Positions 52,792 to 61,513 of a stretch of DNA of 64,000 nt are shown here, one piece after another. Below the pieces are notes generated by a model, which was not told the origin of the DNA, did no database searches, and saw only the letters and a program-made list of their open reading frames with translations. The translations under genes were made by a program, and so were the position numbers. The stretch's first letter is position 1. Every line of letters begins with the position of its first letter. The DNA lies in contig NZ_CP011853.1 in NCBI RefSeq assembly GCF_001305675.1, positions 3,968,001-4,032,000 of the forward strand. Reading direction: 5' to 3'. The stretch comes from Gordonia phthalatica (GTDB lineage Bacteria > Actinomycetota > Actinomycetes > Mycobacteriales > Mycobacteriaceae).

Positions 52792-53415
52792 GTGACCACC
52801 ACGTATCTCCTCACCGCGCTCGCCGGCCTCGTCACCGGAGCGGGACTCATCATCGCCATCGGACCGCAGAACGTCTTCGTCATCCGCCAGGGCATCGCCG
52901 GCCGCTACGTGGTGCCGGTGATCACTGTGTGCGCAATCTCCGACATCGTGCTGATCAGCGCGGGCACCGCAGGCCTGGGCGCGGTCATCACCGCACACCC
53001 GAACGCCGTCGTGCTCGCCCGCTACGTGGGCGGCGCGTACCTGATCGCCCTGGGCGCCTTCGCTGCCAAGCGCACGTGGCGACCGACCGCGGGCGCCCAT
53101 CCCGGGGCCGAGCCCGGCCGCAACCTCGGGGTCTGGGCCGCGCTCGGCACCGCATTGGCACTCACCTGGCTGAACCCGCACACCTATCTCGACACCGTTC
53201 TGACGCTCGGCTCCATCGCTAACAGTCACTCGAATGCCAAGTGGGCGTTCGCGATCGGCGCCTGCATCGCGTCGCTCCTGTGGTTCGGCATGCTCGGCTT
53301 CGGTGCCAAGAAGATGGCACCCGTCTTCGCATCCAGCCGCGCGTGGCGACTTCTGGACGCGGCAATCGCCGTCGTGATGTCGGGGCTCGGCGTGATACTG
53401 GTCGTGAGCGCTTAG
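52792..53415 (+). CDS. lysE: LysE-family basic amino acid exporter
   Basis: 207 residues, six membrane helices. GLVTGAGLIIAIGPQNVFVI is the LysE signature; GKRLAAPIG-type loops are absent and TWLNPHTYLDTVLTLGS matches the helix 4-5 motif. Exports lysine and arginine by proton motive force when intracellular levels rise. Start is GTG 52792. Paired with lysG. Confidence 0.94.
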   Translation: MTTTYLLTALAGLVTGAGLIIAIGPQNVFVIRQGIAGRYVVPVITVCAISDIVLISAGTAGLGAVITAHPNAVVLARYVGGAYLIALGAFAAKRTWRPTAGAHPGAEPGRNLGVWAALGTALALTWLNPHTYLDTVLTLGSIANSHSNAKWAFAIGACIASLLWFGMLGFGAKKMAPVFASSRAWRLLDAAIAVVMSGLGVILVVSA

Positions 53416-53514
53416 TCGATGCGCCTGAGTGGGCCGTCAGACTCTGCCCGACGCGCTCCACGGTTACTATAATCAAAAGAAGTAATCGATAGAGATCCAC
53501 TGAGGAGACGTGAC

Positions 53515-54759
53515 ATGACCGACACGAACCAGAACTCCGACCACGCGGTGATCATCGGCGGCGGCCTCGCCGGCGCGAAGACGGCGGAAGGACTCCGCGA
53601 CAACGGTTACACCGGCGCCATCACACTGATCGCCGACGAAGCCGTCGCCCCCTACGAACGGCCGGCCCTCTCGAAGGAGTTCATCGCCGGATCCAAGACG
53701 CTGCCGGACTTCACCGTGCACGACGAGGCCTGGTACCGCGACAACAACGTCGACCTGCGCCTCGGCACGCGCGCCACCGCCTTCGACCCTGCCGCCAAGA
53801 CGGTGACCCTGGGCGACGGCAGCACGCTCGCCTACACCTCGCTGGTCTTGGCGACCGGATCGTCGTCGTTCCGCCCGCCGATCGAGGGCGCCGACGCCGC
53901 AGGCGTCTATTACCTGCGCTCCGTCGACGACGCGACCGCACTGCTCGACGTCCTCGGCGAGGGCAAGCGCCTCGCAGTGATCGGCGCCGGGTGGATCGGC
54001 CTGGAGATCGCCGCCGGTGCGCGCGGCCGCGGCACCGAGGTGACGGTCGTGGAGGCCGCCGCCCAGCCGTTGCAGGCCGCCCTCGGCCCCGAGATCGGCG
54101 CCGCGTTCGCCGAGCTGCACCGCCAGCACGGTGTGGACCTGCGCCTCGACAGCAAGGTCGCCGCGGTCACCGTCGACGACGGCAAGGCCACCGGCCTCAA
54201 GCTCGGCGACGGTTCCACGGTCGACGCCGACGCCGTTCTGATCGCCGTCGGCGCCCGCCCGGAGACCGGTCTCGCCGAAGCCGCCGGACTGGAGATCGCC
54301 GAGCGCGGTGTCGCGACCGACGCCGGTCTGCGCACCAGTGCCGCCGACGTGTACGCCGTCGGCGACATCGCCGCCGCCCAGCACCCGATCCTCGGCACGC
54401 GCGTGCGCACCGAGCACTGGGCCAACGCTCTCAACCAGCCGGCCGTCGCCGCACAGAACATCACCGGCGGAAACGCGGAGTACGCGCGGATGCCATACTT
54501 CTTCACCGATCAGTACGACCTCGGCATGGAGTACCGCGGCCACGCCGACGGCTACGCCTCGGTCGTCACCCGCGGCGATGTCGCCAAGCGTGAGTTCCTC
54601 GCCTTCTGGGTCAGCGCCGACGGCGTGGTCCTGGCGGGCATGAACGTCAACATCTGGGATGCCGGCGACGACATCGCCGCCCTGATCGAGGCACGTCGCC
54701 CCGTCGACACCGCCAAGCTCGCCGACCCGAGCGTCCCGCTCGCCGACCTGCTGGCCTGA
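53515..54759 (+). CDS. FAD-dependent ferredoxin/rubredoxin reductase
   Basis: 414 residues. Two Rossmann folds: FAD-binding AVIIGGGLAGAKTAEGL and NAD-binding LAVIGAGWIGLEIAAGARG; second FAD motif VYAVGDIAA; the reductase C-terminal domain starts about residue 325. The PYERPALSKEFIAG motif is typical of putidaredoxin/rubredoxin reductases of oxygenase systems. GAGGAGACGTGAC precedes the ATG. No ferredoxin or P450 gene is adjacent, so the partner is elsewhere. Confidence 0.92.
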   Translation: MTDTNQNSDHAVIIGGGLAGAKTAEGLRDNGYTGAITLIADEAVAPYERPALSKEFIAGSKTLPDFTVHDEAWYRDNNVDLRLGTRATAFDPAAKTVTLGDGSTLAYTSLVLATGSSSFRPPIEGADAAGVYYLRSVDDATALLDVLGEGKRLAVIGAGWIGLEIAAGARGRGTEVTVVEAAAQPLQAALGPEIGAAFAELHRQHGVDLRLDSKVAAVTVDDGKATGLKLGDGSTVDADAVLIAVGARPETGLAEAAGLEIAERGVATDAGLRTSAADVYAVGDIAAAQHPILGTRVRTEHWANALNQPAVAAQNITGGNAEYARMPYFFTDQYDLGMEYRGHADGYASVVTRGDVAKREFLAFWVSADGVVLAGMNVNIWDAGDDIAALIEARRPVDTAKLADPSVPLADLLA

Positions 54760-54795
54760 ACGCCCTTCTTCAATCCCCGAACGAGAGGAGTCGCC

Positions 54796-55155
54796 ATGGA
54801 CGCGACCATCTACTACAACCCCAGTTGCAGCAAATCCCGCGCCGCCCTGCAGGTGCTGCGCGACGCCGGCGCCGACGTCAACGTGGTCGAGTACCTGTCG
54901 GACACCCCGACCAAGGACGAGCTGCGCACGCTGATCTCGTCGGCCGGGCTGTCGGTCCGCGACGCCATTCGCTCTGGTGAGCCGGTGTACGCCGAACTGA
55001 AGCTCGACGACGCCGACGACGAAGCGCTCCTGGACGCGATGGTCGCGAACCCGTCGCTGATCCAGCGCCCGCTGGTCGTCACCGACGGCGGCACGGTGAT
55101 GGCCCGGACCGCCGAGAGCCTGGAGCAGATCGTCGCGGGGCTCTCGCGCGGGTAG
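54796..55155 (+). CDS. arsC: ArsC-family (glutaredoxin-type) arsenate reductase
   Basis: 119 residues. IYYNPSCSKSRAALQVL carries the catalytic CxxS, and NPSLIQRPLVV matches the substrate-Arg loop of ArsC. AGAGGAGTCGCC precedes the ATG. It may reduce arsenate with glutathione-like or mycothiol partners, or be a Spx-like housekeeping relative; no arsenic pump or ArsR is nearby, so a true resistance role is not certain. It lies 36 bp after the FAD reductase gene and 11 bp before a hydrolase gene. Confidence 0.87.
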   Translation: MDATIYYNPSCSKSRAALQVLRDAGADVNVVEYLSDTPTKDELRTLISSAGLSVRDAIRSGEPVYAELKLDDADDEALLDAMVANPSLIQRPLVVTDGGTVMARTAESLEQIVAGLSRG

Positions 55156-55166
55156 CGTCGGGTGAC

Positions 55167-56051
55167 GTGACCGAGCCGAATCCGCACCCCACCGAGCCCG
55201 AGCTCATCCGCGTCGCCGACGGCGTCGCCATCGCGGCGACGCTGGTCGGCGACGGCCCCGTCGTCCTGCTGAACGGCGGCCTCGGCATGCCCGCCGCCGT
55301 CTGGCCGTTCACCGGGATCCCGGACGCGTTGACCGCCGCCGGGTTCTCCGTCATCACGTATTCAGCGCGGGGCCTGAAGCCGTCGTCCGCTCCCCCGGCG
55401 CCGTACACGGTTCCGCAGATGGCCGACGACGCGATCGCCGTCCTCGACCACTTCGGCGTGCACGAGGCGATCGTCGCCGGCTATTCGATGGGCTGCTACG
55501 TGACCCAGGCGCTGGTGTCGCAGTGGCACGGCCGAGTCCTCGGCGTCGCGATGATGGCCGGACTGCGGTCGTCGGCCATCGGCGAGATCGTCAACGAGAT
55601 GGAGCTCGGGCTCATCGACCGGCTCGGCGACCTCCCCGAAGCGGTCACGGTCTTCGAGCAGCTCATGACCACGCTGACCCCCGACCAGTTGGTCGACGAC
55701 GACGCCGTCCGCACGTGGCGCAAGCTCCTGACCTCGGGCGACACGTCGTGGGCCGGGGCCGACGGCCTCCGCGGACAGCTGTCGGCATCGCAGAGCTGGA
55801 TGCTGGCGAAGGAGCCGACTCCCGAGCGTCTAGCGGCTATCACCGCACCGACGCTGGTGTTGTCGTACGAGCACGACGTCTTCTTCCCGCCCGCCGGCGG
55901 TCGTGCGGCGGCCGAACACCTGCCCGACGTGGAGTTCCACGAGCTCGACGGTCAGGCCCACGGCGGCGTGATGCTCGATCCGCAGCGCCGCGCGATGTCG
56001 ATGCTGACGGCGTTCTGCACGAGGGTGCGCGGCGGTGCCGCTGCCGACTGA
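55167..56051 (+). CDS. Alpha/beta-fold hydrolase
   Basis: 294 residues. Nucleophile elbow AGYSMGCYV, acid in SYEHDVFFP and His in DGQAHGGVM complete a Ser-Asp-His triad; oxyanion residue region VVLLNGGLGM replaces the usual HG. No signal peptide, so cytosolic. Start GTG 55167 lies 11 bp after arsC. Substrate unknown. Confidence 0.88.
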   Translation: MTEPNPHPTEPELIRVADGVAIAATLVGDGPVVLLNGGLGMPAAVWPFTGIPDALTAAGFSVITYSARGLKPSSAPPAPYTVPQMADDAIAVLDHFGVHEAIVAGYSMGCYVTQALVSQWHGRVLGVAMMAGLRSSAIGEIVNEMELGLIDRLGDLPEAVTVFEQLMTTLTPDQLVDDDAVRTWRKLLTSGDTSWAGADGLRGQLSASQSWMLAKEPTPERLAAITAPTLVLSYEHDVFFPPAGGRAAAEHLPDVEFHELDGQAHGGVMLDPQRRAMSMLTAFCTRVRGGAAAD

Positions 56052-56166
56052 GCATGGCGGTGAGCGAGCGCCAGTCCATGTTCACCGACTCAGCCCGCGG
56101 CGATCTCGATGCGCCCGCTCTCTTCGTTCGCGGGCTTACTCGATCAGCAGGGAAACGACAGGGTCC

Positions 56167-57336
56167 TCAGATCTTGTGGCCGTCCCACTCGTGGTCGTGC
56201 ATGAAGGCCTCCGCGAGACCCACCTTGTACTTGTAGCCGTGCGTCAGGATGGCTGCGTACGCCGGAATCAACATGGCGGCGGGCTTGCGGTCCTGCGGGT
56301 CGTAGATGACGTCGTGGGCGGCCCGGAAGTCGCGCCAGAAGGTGCGGAAATTGTTGCGCGGCTTGGCGTTCTTGCGCCAGCCGTAGAGCGCCATTCCGAC
56401 GCCGATCATGGTGACACGGCCCGGAGTGGGGCTGATCACGTCGGTGTTCTCGCCGAAGAACGCGCGGTCGACGCGGTTCTCCCGGGTGAACATCATGATG
56501 CCGCTGGTCGCGCGGGGGTTGCACTCGATCGTGTAGAGGCCGCGGACGGGGTGATCGAAGAAGTCGAGGCCCATGTGGCCGGTGAAGTTCACCGACTTCG
56601 CGAAGCGCTGCACCCACTCCAGGATCTCCGGATGGTCGACGTGCTCGAAGGTGAGGCACGAGTTGCCGTCAATCGCGTACGACACGGGGTAGGTGGCGTG
56701 CGCGAAGACCTCGCCGTCGCGGCACACCGAGTAGGTGCAGTACCGGTCGCCCGCCTCCAGCCACTCCTGCGCGATCCACGGATTGGTGGGGTCGTAGGTC
56801 AGGAAGTCGAGCGAGTCGCCCGGCTGCACCTTGTAGACCTGCTGCGATCCGCGCGAGTAGGTCTGTTTGACCGCGAACGGGGTGTCGAAGTCGAGCTTCG
56901 GCAGATCCTCGGCAGAGGCGATCTTCGCGAACTTGAGCGTCTGGAAGCCGCGTTCGACCAGCGCCTCCTGGTACGAGAACTTGTTGTGCAGCATGTCCTC
57001 CACCTCGAACGGTGAGAGGAACAGCTCGCAGGTCGACGGGAACAGGCCGGCCATCATCGAGATGATGTCGGTCTCCTCGTGGATCGGGATCACCATGTCG
57101 ATGCCCTCGGACTTCACGAGTTCGGCCACCTCGCGGCAGTACTCCTGCGGCTTGAACTTCGGCGGGCTCACCCGGTGGAACGACGACACCGCGTTCGAGT
57201 ACCGACTCACCGTGATGGGCAGACTGTCGCAGGTCGAGACGCGATGACCGGCCGCGGCGAGCCACCGAGCCAGGTTGAGCGTCAGAAACGACCGGCCGAA
57301 CGTGATCAAAATGTGTTTGCGCGCACCAGAGTCCAC
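56167..57336 (-). CDS. ATP-grasp domain ligase, function unknown
   Basis: About 389 residues. N-terminal pre-ATP-grasp fold (HILITFGRSFLTLNLARWLA), then an ATP-grasp core of the carbamoyl-phosphate-synthase/biotin carboxylase type with FAVKQTYSRGSQQVYKV (ATP Lys and Gly loop), QEWLEAGDRYCTYSV and LYTIECNPRATSG (Mg-binding Glu and Asn). This core activates a carboxylate as acyl phosphate and joins it to an amine or thiol. The start is GTG 57336, 6 nt after a TACTGT -10-like element, so the mRNA is probably leaderless. Divergent from a DMT transporter, perhaps its product exporter. Confidence 0.82.
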   Translation of the reverse strand: MDSGARKHILITFGRSFLTLNLARWLAAAGHRVSTCDSLPITVSRYSNAVSSFHRVSPPKFKPQEYCREVAELVKSEGIDMVIPIHEETDIISMMAGLFPSTCELFLSPFEVEDMLHNKFSYQEALVERGFQTLKFAKIASAEDLPKLDFDTPFAVKQTYSRGSQQVYKVQPGDSLDFLTYDPTNPWIAQEWLEAGDRYCTYSVCRDGEVFAHATYPVSYAIDGNSCLTFEHVDHPEILEWVQRFAKSVNFTGHMGLDFFDHPVRGLYTIECNPRATSGIMMFTRENRVDRAFFGENTDVISPTPGRVTMIGVGMALYGWRKNAKPRNNFRTFWRDFRAAHDVIYDPQDRKPAAMLIPAYAAILTHGYKYKVGLAEAFMHDHEWDGHKI

Positions 57337-57432
57337 AACTACACAGTAGACAGTCCTGGAAAACTCAAGGAACAAGTCTGCCGTGTAGCGTGTTCTTACC
57401 GAAGACTTATTGACGACTCAGAGGAATCTTCG

Positions 57433-58380
57433 TTGTACGCAATTGGGATCATTGCAGCTTCGATGGCTGCGGTGGCCTACGGAGTCTCGACCGTCCTCCG
57501 TGCACTCGGTGCGCGACGCGTCGCCGTGGAGCAGCGCGAGGAGGGCAAGGCCGGGATCGACGGCTCGTCGTCGCCGTCCATCGAGTCCACCTTCTCGACG
57601 ATCGCCGACCCGGCCTTCATCTTCGGCACCGTGATGGTGGTGGTCGGTTTCGCCGGCGGCGCGGTGGCCGCGCGCTTCCTCCCACTGTTCCTGGCGCAGT
57701 CGATCGTGTCGGCCAACCTCGTGGTGACCGCGCTGCTCGGCACGCTGCTGCTGTCGATCACGCTCCACACCCGCGACTGGGTCACCATCTGGCTGGTGGT
57801 CCTGTCCCTGTTCATGCTGGGCGTCTCGTCGTCGCCGAACGTGCAGGACGACGCCTCGATGGCCTTCCACTGGGGACTGCTGATCGCCACCTTCATCCTG
57901 GTGACGGTGTCGCTGATCGGCGTCTACAGCGGCGGTCGGCTCGCCGCCCCGATCGGCGGCGCCGGCGCGGGCTTGCTGTTCGGCGTCATCGCCTGCGCCG
58001 TCCGCGTGCTCCACGGACTGGAGCCGTTCAACGCGATCACCCTCCTCACCGACCCGGCGGCCTGGGCCATCGCCGTGGCGGGCGCGGTGGGCTTCTACGT
58101 CCAGACCGTCGCCCTGCAGGTGGGCGCGGTGAACGGAGTGACGGCGATGCTCGTCGTCGGTGAGACCGCGGGCCCCAGCATCATCGGCGTCGCCTTCCTC
58201 GGCGACTCCGCGCACCCCGGCCTCGGCTGGCTGGCCGTGGTCGGCTTCGTCGGCGCCGTCATCGGCGCCGTGCTCGTGGCCTGGTACAGCACCGGCGAAC
58301 CGGACCACTTCGGCGAGGCCCCACCCGAGAAGGGCGGCTGGCGCCGCGGCCGTCAGTCCCTGACCGGCGACGACGCCTGA
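57433..58380 (+). CDS. DMT-superfamily membrane transporter
   Basis: About 315 residues with 9-10 membrane helices; two halves resembling each other (YAIGIIAASMAAVAYGVSTV at the start, AIAVAGAVGFYVQTVALQVG in the second half) fit the drug/metabolite transporter (EamA-like) group. TTG 57433 is the start, 6 nt after AGAGGAA. The 96-bp gap to the ATP-grasp gene holds both promoters. The C-terminus is a charged tail that overlaps the convergent thiG by 28 bp. Confidence 0.83.
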   Translation: MYAIGIIAASMAAVAYGVSTVLRALGARRVAVEQREEGKAGIDGSSSPSIESTFSTIADPAFIFGTVMVVVGFAGGAVAARFLPLFLAQSIVSANLVVTALLGTLLLSITLHTRDWVTIWLVVLSLFMLGVSSSPNVQDDASMAFHWGLLIATFILVTVSLIGVYSGGRLAAPIGGAGAGLLFGVIACAVRVLHGLEPFNAITLLTDPAAWAIAVAGAVGFYVQTVALQVGAVNGVTAMLVVGETAGPSIIGVAFLGDSAHPGLGWLAVVGFVGAVIGAVLVAWYSTGEPDHFGEAPPEKGGWRRGRQSLTGDDA

Positions 58381-59126
58381 GCCCAGAACCGCTTCGGGAT
58401 GCGGCCGGCATGCGCTGCGAGGTAGCCGCCGGCGACGGCGTACTTCATCGCGGTGGCCATCGCGACCGGATCGTCCGCGCGGGTCACTGCTGACGCAAGA
58501 AGCACTGCGTCGCACCCGAGTTCCATGGCCAGGACAGCATCGCTGGCCGTGCCGATACCCGCGTCGAGCACCACCGGGATCTGCGCGCGCGACACGATCA
58601 TCTCGATGTTGTGCGGATTCGAGATGCCGAGCCCGGTGCCGATCGGCGAGCCGAGGGGCATCACTGCGACGACGCCCGCGTCCTCCAGCCGCAGCGCGAG
58701 GACGGGATCGTCGTTGGTGTAGGCCATCACCTGGAAGCCGTCGGCGACCAGCGCCGCGGCGGCGTCGACCAGTTCCAGCGGATCCGGCAGGAGAGTGCGG
58801 TCGTCGGCGACCACCTCCAGCTTCACCAGGTTCGTCTCGCACGCCTCGCGGCCGAGTTGCGCGGTCAGGACCGCCTCGGCGGTGGTGTGGCAGCCCGCCG
58901 TGTTCGGCAGGACGGCGATCTCGAGGCGACGCAGCAGATCGAGCACGCCGGTCCCCGACGCGGGGCTGATGCGGCGCATCGCGACGGTGGTCAGCTCGGT
59001 GCCGGACGCGACGAGCGCGTGTTCCAGGACGGCGAGGTTCGGCGCACCGCCGGTACCGGTGATGAGGCGGGAGTTGAAGACGCGATCGCCGATGGTCAGG
59101 GTCGGGATCGGGGCGAGGTCGACCAT
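58353..59126 (-). CDS. thiG: Thiazole synthase
   Basis: 257 residues, TIM barrel that makes the thiazole moiety of thiamin from DXP, dehydroglycine and ThiS-thiocarboxylate. FNSRLITGTGGAPNL, ELTTVAMRR (Lys position variant), PNTAGCHTTAEAV, VMPLGSPIGTGLG and VVLDAGIGTASDA are family motifs. Starts 2 bp after thiS. The family's imine-forming Lys appears in NLVKLEVV. Confidence 0.95.
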   Translation of the reverse strand: MVDLAPIPTLTIGDRVFNSRLITGTGGAPNLAVLEHALVASGTELTTVAMRRISPASGTGVLDLLRRLEIAVLPNTAGCHTTAEAVLTAQLGREACETNLVKLEVVADDRTLLPDPLELVDAAAALVADGFQVMAYTNDDPVLALRLEDAGVVAVMPLGSPIGTGLGISNPHNIEMIVSRAQIPVVLDAGIGTASDAVLAMELGCDAVLLASAVTRADDPVAMATAMKYAVAGGYLAAHAGRIPKRFWAQASSPVRD

Positions 59127-59128
59127 CC

Positions 59129-59326
59129 CTAGCCGCCCTGGACCGCGGTGAGGATGTCGATCTCGGCGTAGGGCTTCAGCACGGTGTCCCACTCGGTCTT
59201 GGGGCGGACCACACCGTCGACGGCCACGGCGACGCCGCAGTCGGGGAGGTCGAGGTGCACCAGCAGTTGGCTGACGGTGGGCGCCTGGTCGAGGGTCACG
59301 GTGTCACCGTTGACGGTCAGCTCCAT
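59129..59326 (-). CDS. thiS: Sulfur carrier protein ThiS
   Basis: 65 residues, ubiquitin-like, ending in the Gly-Gly (AVQGG) that is adenylated and thiocarboxylated. AGGAGTCTCCC precedes the ATG; its first bases overlap the thiO stop by 10 bp. Confidence 0.95.
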   Translation of the reverse strand: MELTVNGDTVTLDQAPTVSQLLVHLDLPDCGVAVAVDGVVRPKTEWDTVLKPYAEIDILTAVQGG

Positions 59327-60411
59327 GGGAGACTCCTGGATTCGGTTCGGGTGTCGGGGGTAGCGGTTTCGGGTTGGAGGAGGTCGGCGACCACGTGCGC
59401 GGTCCACGCCGACAGCGCGATGCCGTTGCGGCCGTGTCCGGCGGCGACGACGACGCGGTCGTCGATCCGCTCCACGATCGGTACTCCGTCGGGCGACGAC
59501 GGGCGGATGCCCGCGCCCGCCTCCGCGAGCTCGTAGGTGCGCAGGCTGGGCATCATCTCGCCGGCGTCGGCGAGGAGATCGGCGACGCCGCCGGCGAGCG
59601 GGACGCGGTCGGCGTCGTCGTAGGCCTCGTACTGGGTGGCGCCGAGGACGATGCCGTCCTCGCGGGGTACCAGGTACGCGGGACGACCGTGCCAGCGTGC
59701 GCGGATCACGTGCGTCGGCGGCGCCACGGAGAACCGGGTGCGGCGCAGTCGGAGGATCTCGCCCTTCTCGCCGCGGATGTCGATGCTCGGGAGCAGCTTC
59801 CGGGTACCGAGGCCCGCGGCGACGAGGACCTGGTCGCCGGGGACGTCGGCGAGACGGTCCACGTGCGCGTCGACCCGGACCGCGCCTGCGGCGTCGAGAG
59901 CGCGCTGCAGTCCGGTGATGAACTTCCGGTTGTCGACGGAGCCCTCGCCGATGGCGCGGAAGCCGCCCGCGATGCCGCGGACCAGCGCGGGTTCCGCCGC
60001 TCGCAGCTGTGCCGGAGTCACGGCCGGGAGGCGGTCGGCGTCGTCGGGCTCCTCCGACAGCAGGAAGCGGACCTGCGCGGTGAGATGTTCGACGTCGGCG
60101 GCCGTCGCCCCGATGAGAAGGCTGTCGGACGCGGTCGCGATGGTGGGGTCGCCGAGCCGCTCGATCAGGGCCGGCCAGCGGGCCACCGAGTCTCGGGAGA
60201 TCGCCAAGAGCCGGTCCTCGCCGGGATGTCCCTCGGCGAAGCAGCCGAGCATGCCGCCGGCGACGTGGGCGGCGCGGCCGGTGGGGCCTGCGTCGAAGAT
60301 CCGCACCCGCCAGCCGCGATCCGCGGCCGCGAGTGCGCAGGTGAGGCCGATGGCTCCGCCGCCGACCACGGAGAGGTCGCCGAGGGAGCCGGGCTCGGGT
60401 GCACGCGACAA
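59317..60411 (-). CDS. thiO: Glycine oxidase ThiO
   Basis: 364 residues. FAD enzyme making dehydroglycine for the thiazole ring. Dinucleotide motif SVVGGGAIGLTCALAAADRG, GGMLGCFAEG and the C-terminal VAAGHGRNGIAL are present. The start is TTG 60411, 6 nt after AAGGAAGGA; the ATG at 60435 lies within the TPP riboswitch and is not the initiator. First gene of the thiO-thiS-thiG operon. Confidence 0.94.
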   Translation of the reverse strand: MSRAPEPGSLGDLSVVGGGAIGLTCALAAADRGWRVRIFDAGPTGRAAHVAGGMLGCFAEGHPGEDRLLAISRDSVARWPALIERLGDPTIATASDSLLIGATAADVEHLTAQVRFLLSEEPDDADRLPAVTPAQLRAAEPALVRGIAGGFRAIGEGSVDNRKFITGLQRALDAAGAVRVDAHVDRLADVPGDQVLVAAGLGTRKLLPSIDIRGEKGEILRLRRTRFSVAPPTHVIRARWHGRPAYLVPREDGIVLGATQYEAYDDADRVPLAGGVADLLADAGEMMPSLRTYELAEAGAGIRPSSPDGVPIVERIDDRVVVAAGHGRNGIALSAWTAHVVADLLQPETATPDTRTESRSLPWS

Positions 60412-60420
60412 TAACAGTCC

Positions 60421-60510
60421 TTCCTTCGCCGGCATGATCCGGATCAGGTGTGACGGTCAGCGTCGGCGCGACGCACTCTCAGCTCGGCGGACCTCCGAAC
60501 TCCCGTGTTG
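60421..60510 (-). ncRNA. TPP riboswitch (THI element)
   Basis: On the minus strand CACGGGAGTTCGG, CTGAGAGTGCGTC and the 3' block CTGATCCGGATCATGCCGGC with GAAGGA follow the thi-box consensus in order. It ends within the thiO ribosome site, so TPP binding can hide that site (translational control) and reduce operon expression. Confidence 0.95.
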
Positions 60511-60580
60511 ATGACACCCGCCAGCTTACCGCCGTGGGCAAGCGGCGCCGCCGTCGCCGAGGCGTATTACGGTGGCGGTC

Positions 60581-61258
60581 ATGAACGCGCGCACCCGGCT
60601 CGACGACGCCCACCTCTACCTGTGCACGGACGCTCGGCGGGAGCGGGGCGACTTCGTCGACTTCGTGCGCGCGGCCCTCGCAGGCGGCGTCGACATCGTG
60701 CAGCTGCGCGACAAGAACTCGCCCGGCGAGCGCGAGTTCGGGGAGCTGACCGCCCTGCAGCAACTGGACCTGTTGGCGCAGCTCAAGGAGTTGACGATCG
60801 AGGCGGGTGCGCTGCTGGCGGTGAACGACCGCGCCGACATCGCCGTGGCCGCCGACGCGGACGTCTTCCACGTGGGCCAGGACGACCTCCCGCCGGCCGT
60901 CGCACGACGGATCGTCGGACCGGACGTGGTGATCGGCCGCTCCACCCACAGCGTCGAGCAGGCGCGCGGGGCGATGGCCGACGACGACGTCGACTACTTC
61001 TGCACCGGCCCGCTGTGGACCACTCCGACCAAGCCCGGTCGGCCCGCCACCGGACTGGACCTGCTGACCGAGACCGCGGCGTCGAACCCGACGAAGCCGT
61101 GGTTCGCCATCGGCGGCGTCGACATGCCGCGCGTGCCGGAGGTGACGGCGGCGGGCGCACGACGGATCGTCGTCGTGCGGGCGATCACCGGGGCCGACGA
61201 TCCCGAGGCCGCGGCCCGCGCGCTGAAAACGGCTTGCCTTTCCGGCGACGGCGAGTAA
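60581..61258 (+). CDS. thiE: Thiamin-phosphate synthase
   Basis: 225 residues; joins HMP-PP and thiazole phosphate. LYLCTDARRERGDFVDFVRA, VDIVQLRDKN, LLAVNDRADIA, VFHVGQDDLP, VIGRSTHSVEQA and FAIGGVDM match ThiE. ATG 60581 lies 9-10 nt after TATTAC, so it may be leaderless; GTG 60572 is an alternative. Divergent from the riboswitch-led thi operon. Confidence 0.95.
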   Translation: MNARTRLDDAHLYLCTDARRERGDFVDFVRAALAGGVDIVQLRDKNSPGEREFGELTALQQLDLLAQLKELTIEAGALLAVNDRADIAVAADADVFHVGQDDLPPAVARRIVGPDVVIGRSTHSVEQARGAMADDDVDYFCTGPLWTTPTKPGRPATGLDLLTETAASNPTKPWFAIGGVDMPRVPEVTAAGARRIVVVRAITGADDPEAAARALKTACLSGDGE

Positions 61259-61261
61259 GCT
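61234..61261 (+). promoter_or_regulatory. Promoter of the leader-peptide / LeuA-domain gene
   Basis: TTGCCT (61234-61239), 16-bp spacer, TAAGCT (61256-61261), at the very end of thiE. The start site would be near 61268, three bases before the leader ORF. Confidence 0.6.
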
Positions 61262-61270
61262 GCTCCCATC

Positions 61271-61312
61271 ATGTTGTGGAACCTTCGTGTAACCCGCCGC
61301 TGCGGGGTCTGA
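61271..61312 (+). CDS. Leader peptide (13 residues), putative attenuator
   Basis: ATG to TGA encodes MLWNLRVTRRCGV. The first Leu is TTG and the second CTT, codons rare in this genome, with Trp between; the last codons lie in the first arm of a hairpin (61291-61337). Its promoter places it almost at the transcript's 5' end. The gene 202 bp downstream encodes a LeuA regulatory-domain protein, so leucine-tuned attenuation is plausible. Confidence 0.55.
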   Translation: MLWNLRVTRRCGV

Positions 61313-61337
61313 TTCGACCGACCCCCCGCTGCGGGTT
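61291..61337 (+). terminator. Attenuator-like stem-loop
   Basis: AACCCGC (61291-61297) pairs with GCGGGTT (61331-61337), and inside GGGGTC (61304-61309) pairs with GACCCC (61320-61325). The 5' arm overlaps the end of the leader ORF, so a ribosome there would prevent folding. It may also act as the thiE terminator. Confidence 0.6.
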
Positions 61338-61513
61338 CGTCGTTCCTCCACTTCCGGGACTGTCGGTCACCGAATCTTCGACCGAAATGAAGCTTCCCGA
61401 TGCGTTCCATTCAGATCGTCCCGTCATCCTGTACGCGTAACGGATACGACAACCAGTCGCAGCCCCGCTCAGCCCGGAGGCTCCCCCACTGGTTTCCGCG
61501 AGAGGCGGCAGGC

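Noticed and set aside
54796..55155. Arsenic resistance operon
   Set aside because: Only an ArsC-like gene is present, without arsR, arsB or acr3.
60411..60435. ATG at 60435 as thiO start
   Set aside because: It lies in the 3' conserved block of the TPP riboswitch; TTG 60411 has the proper ribosome site.
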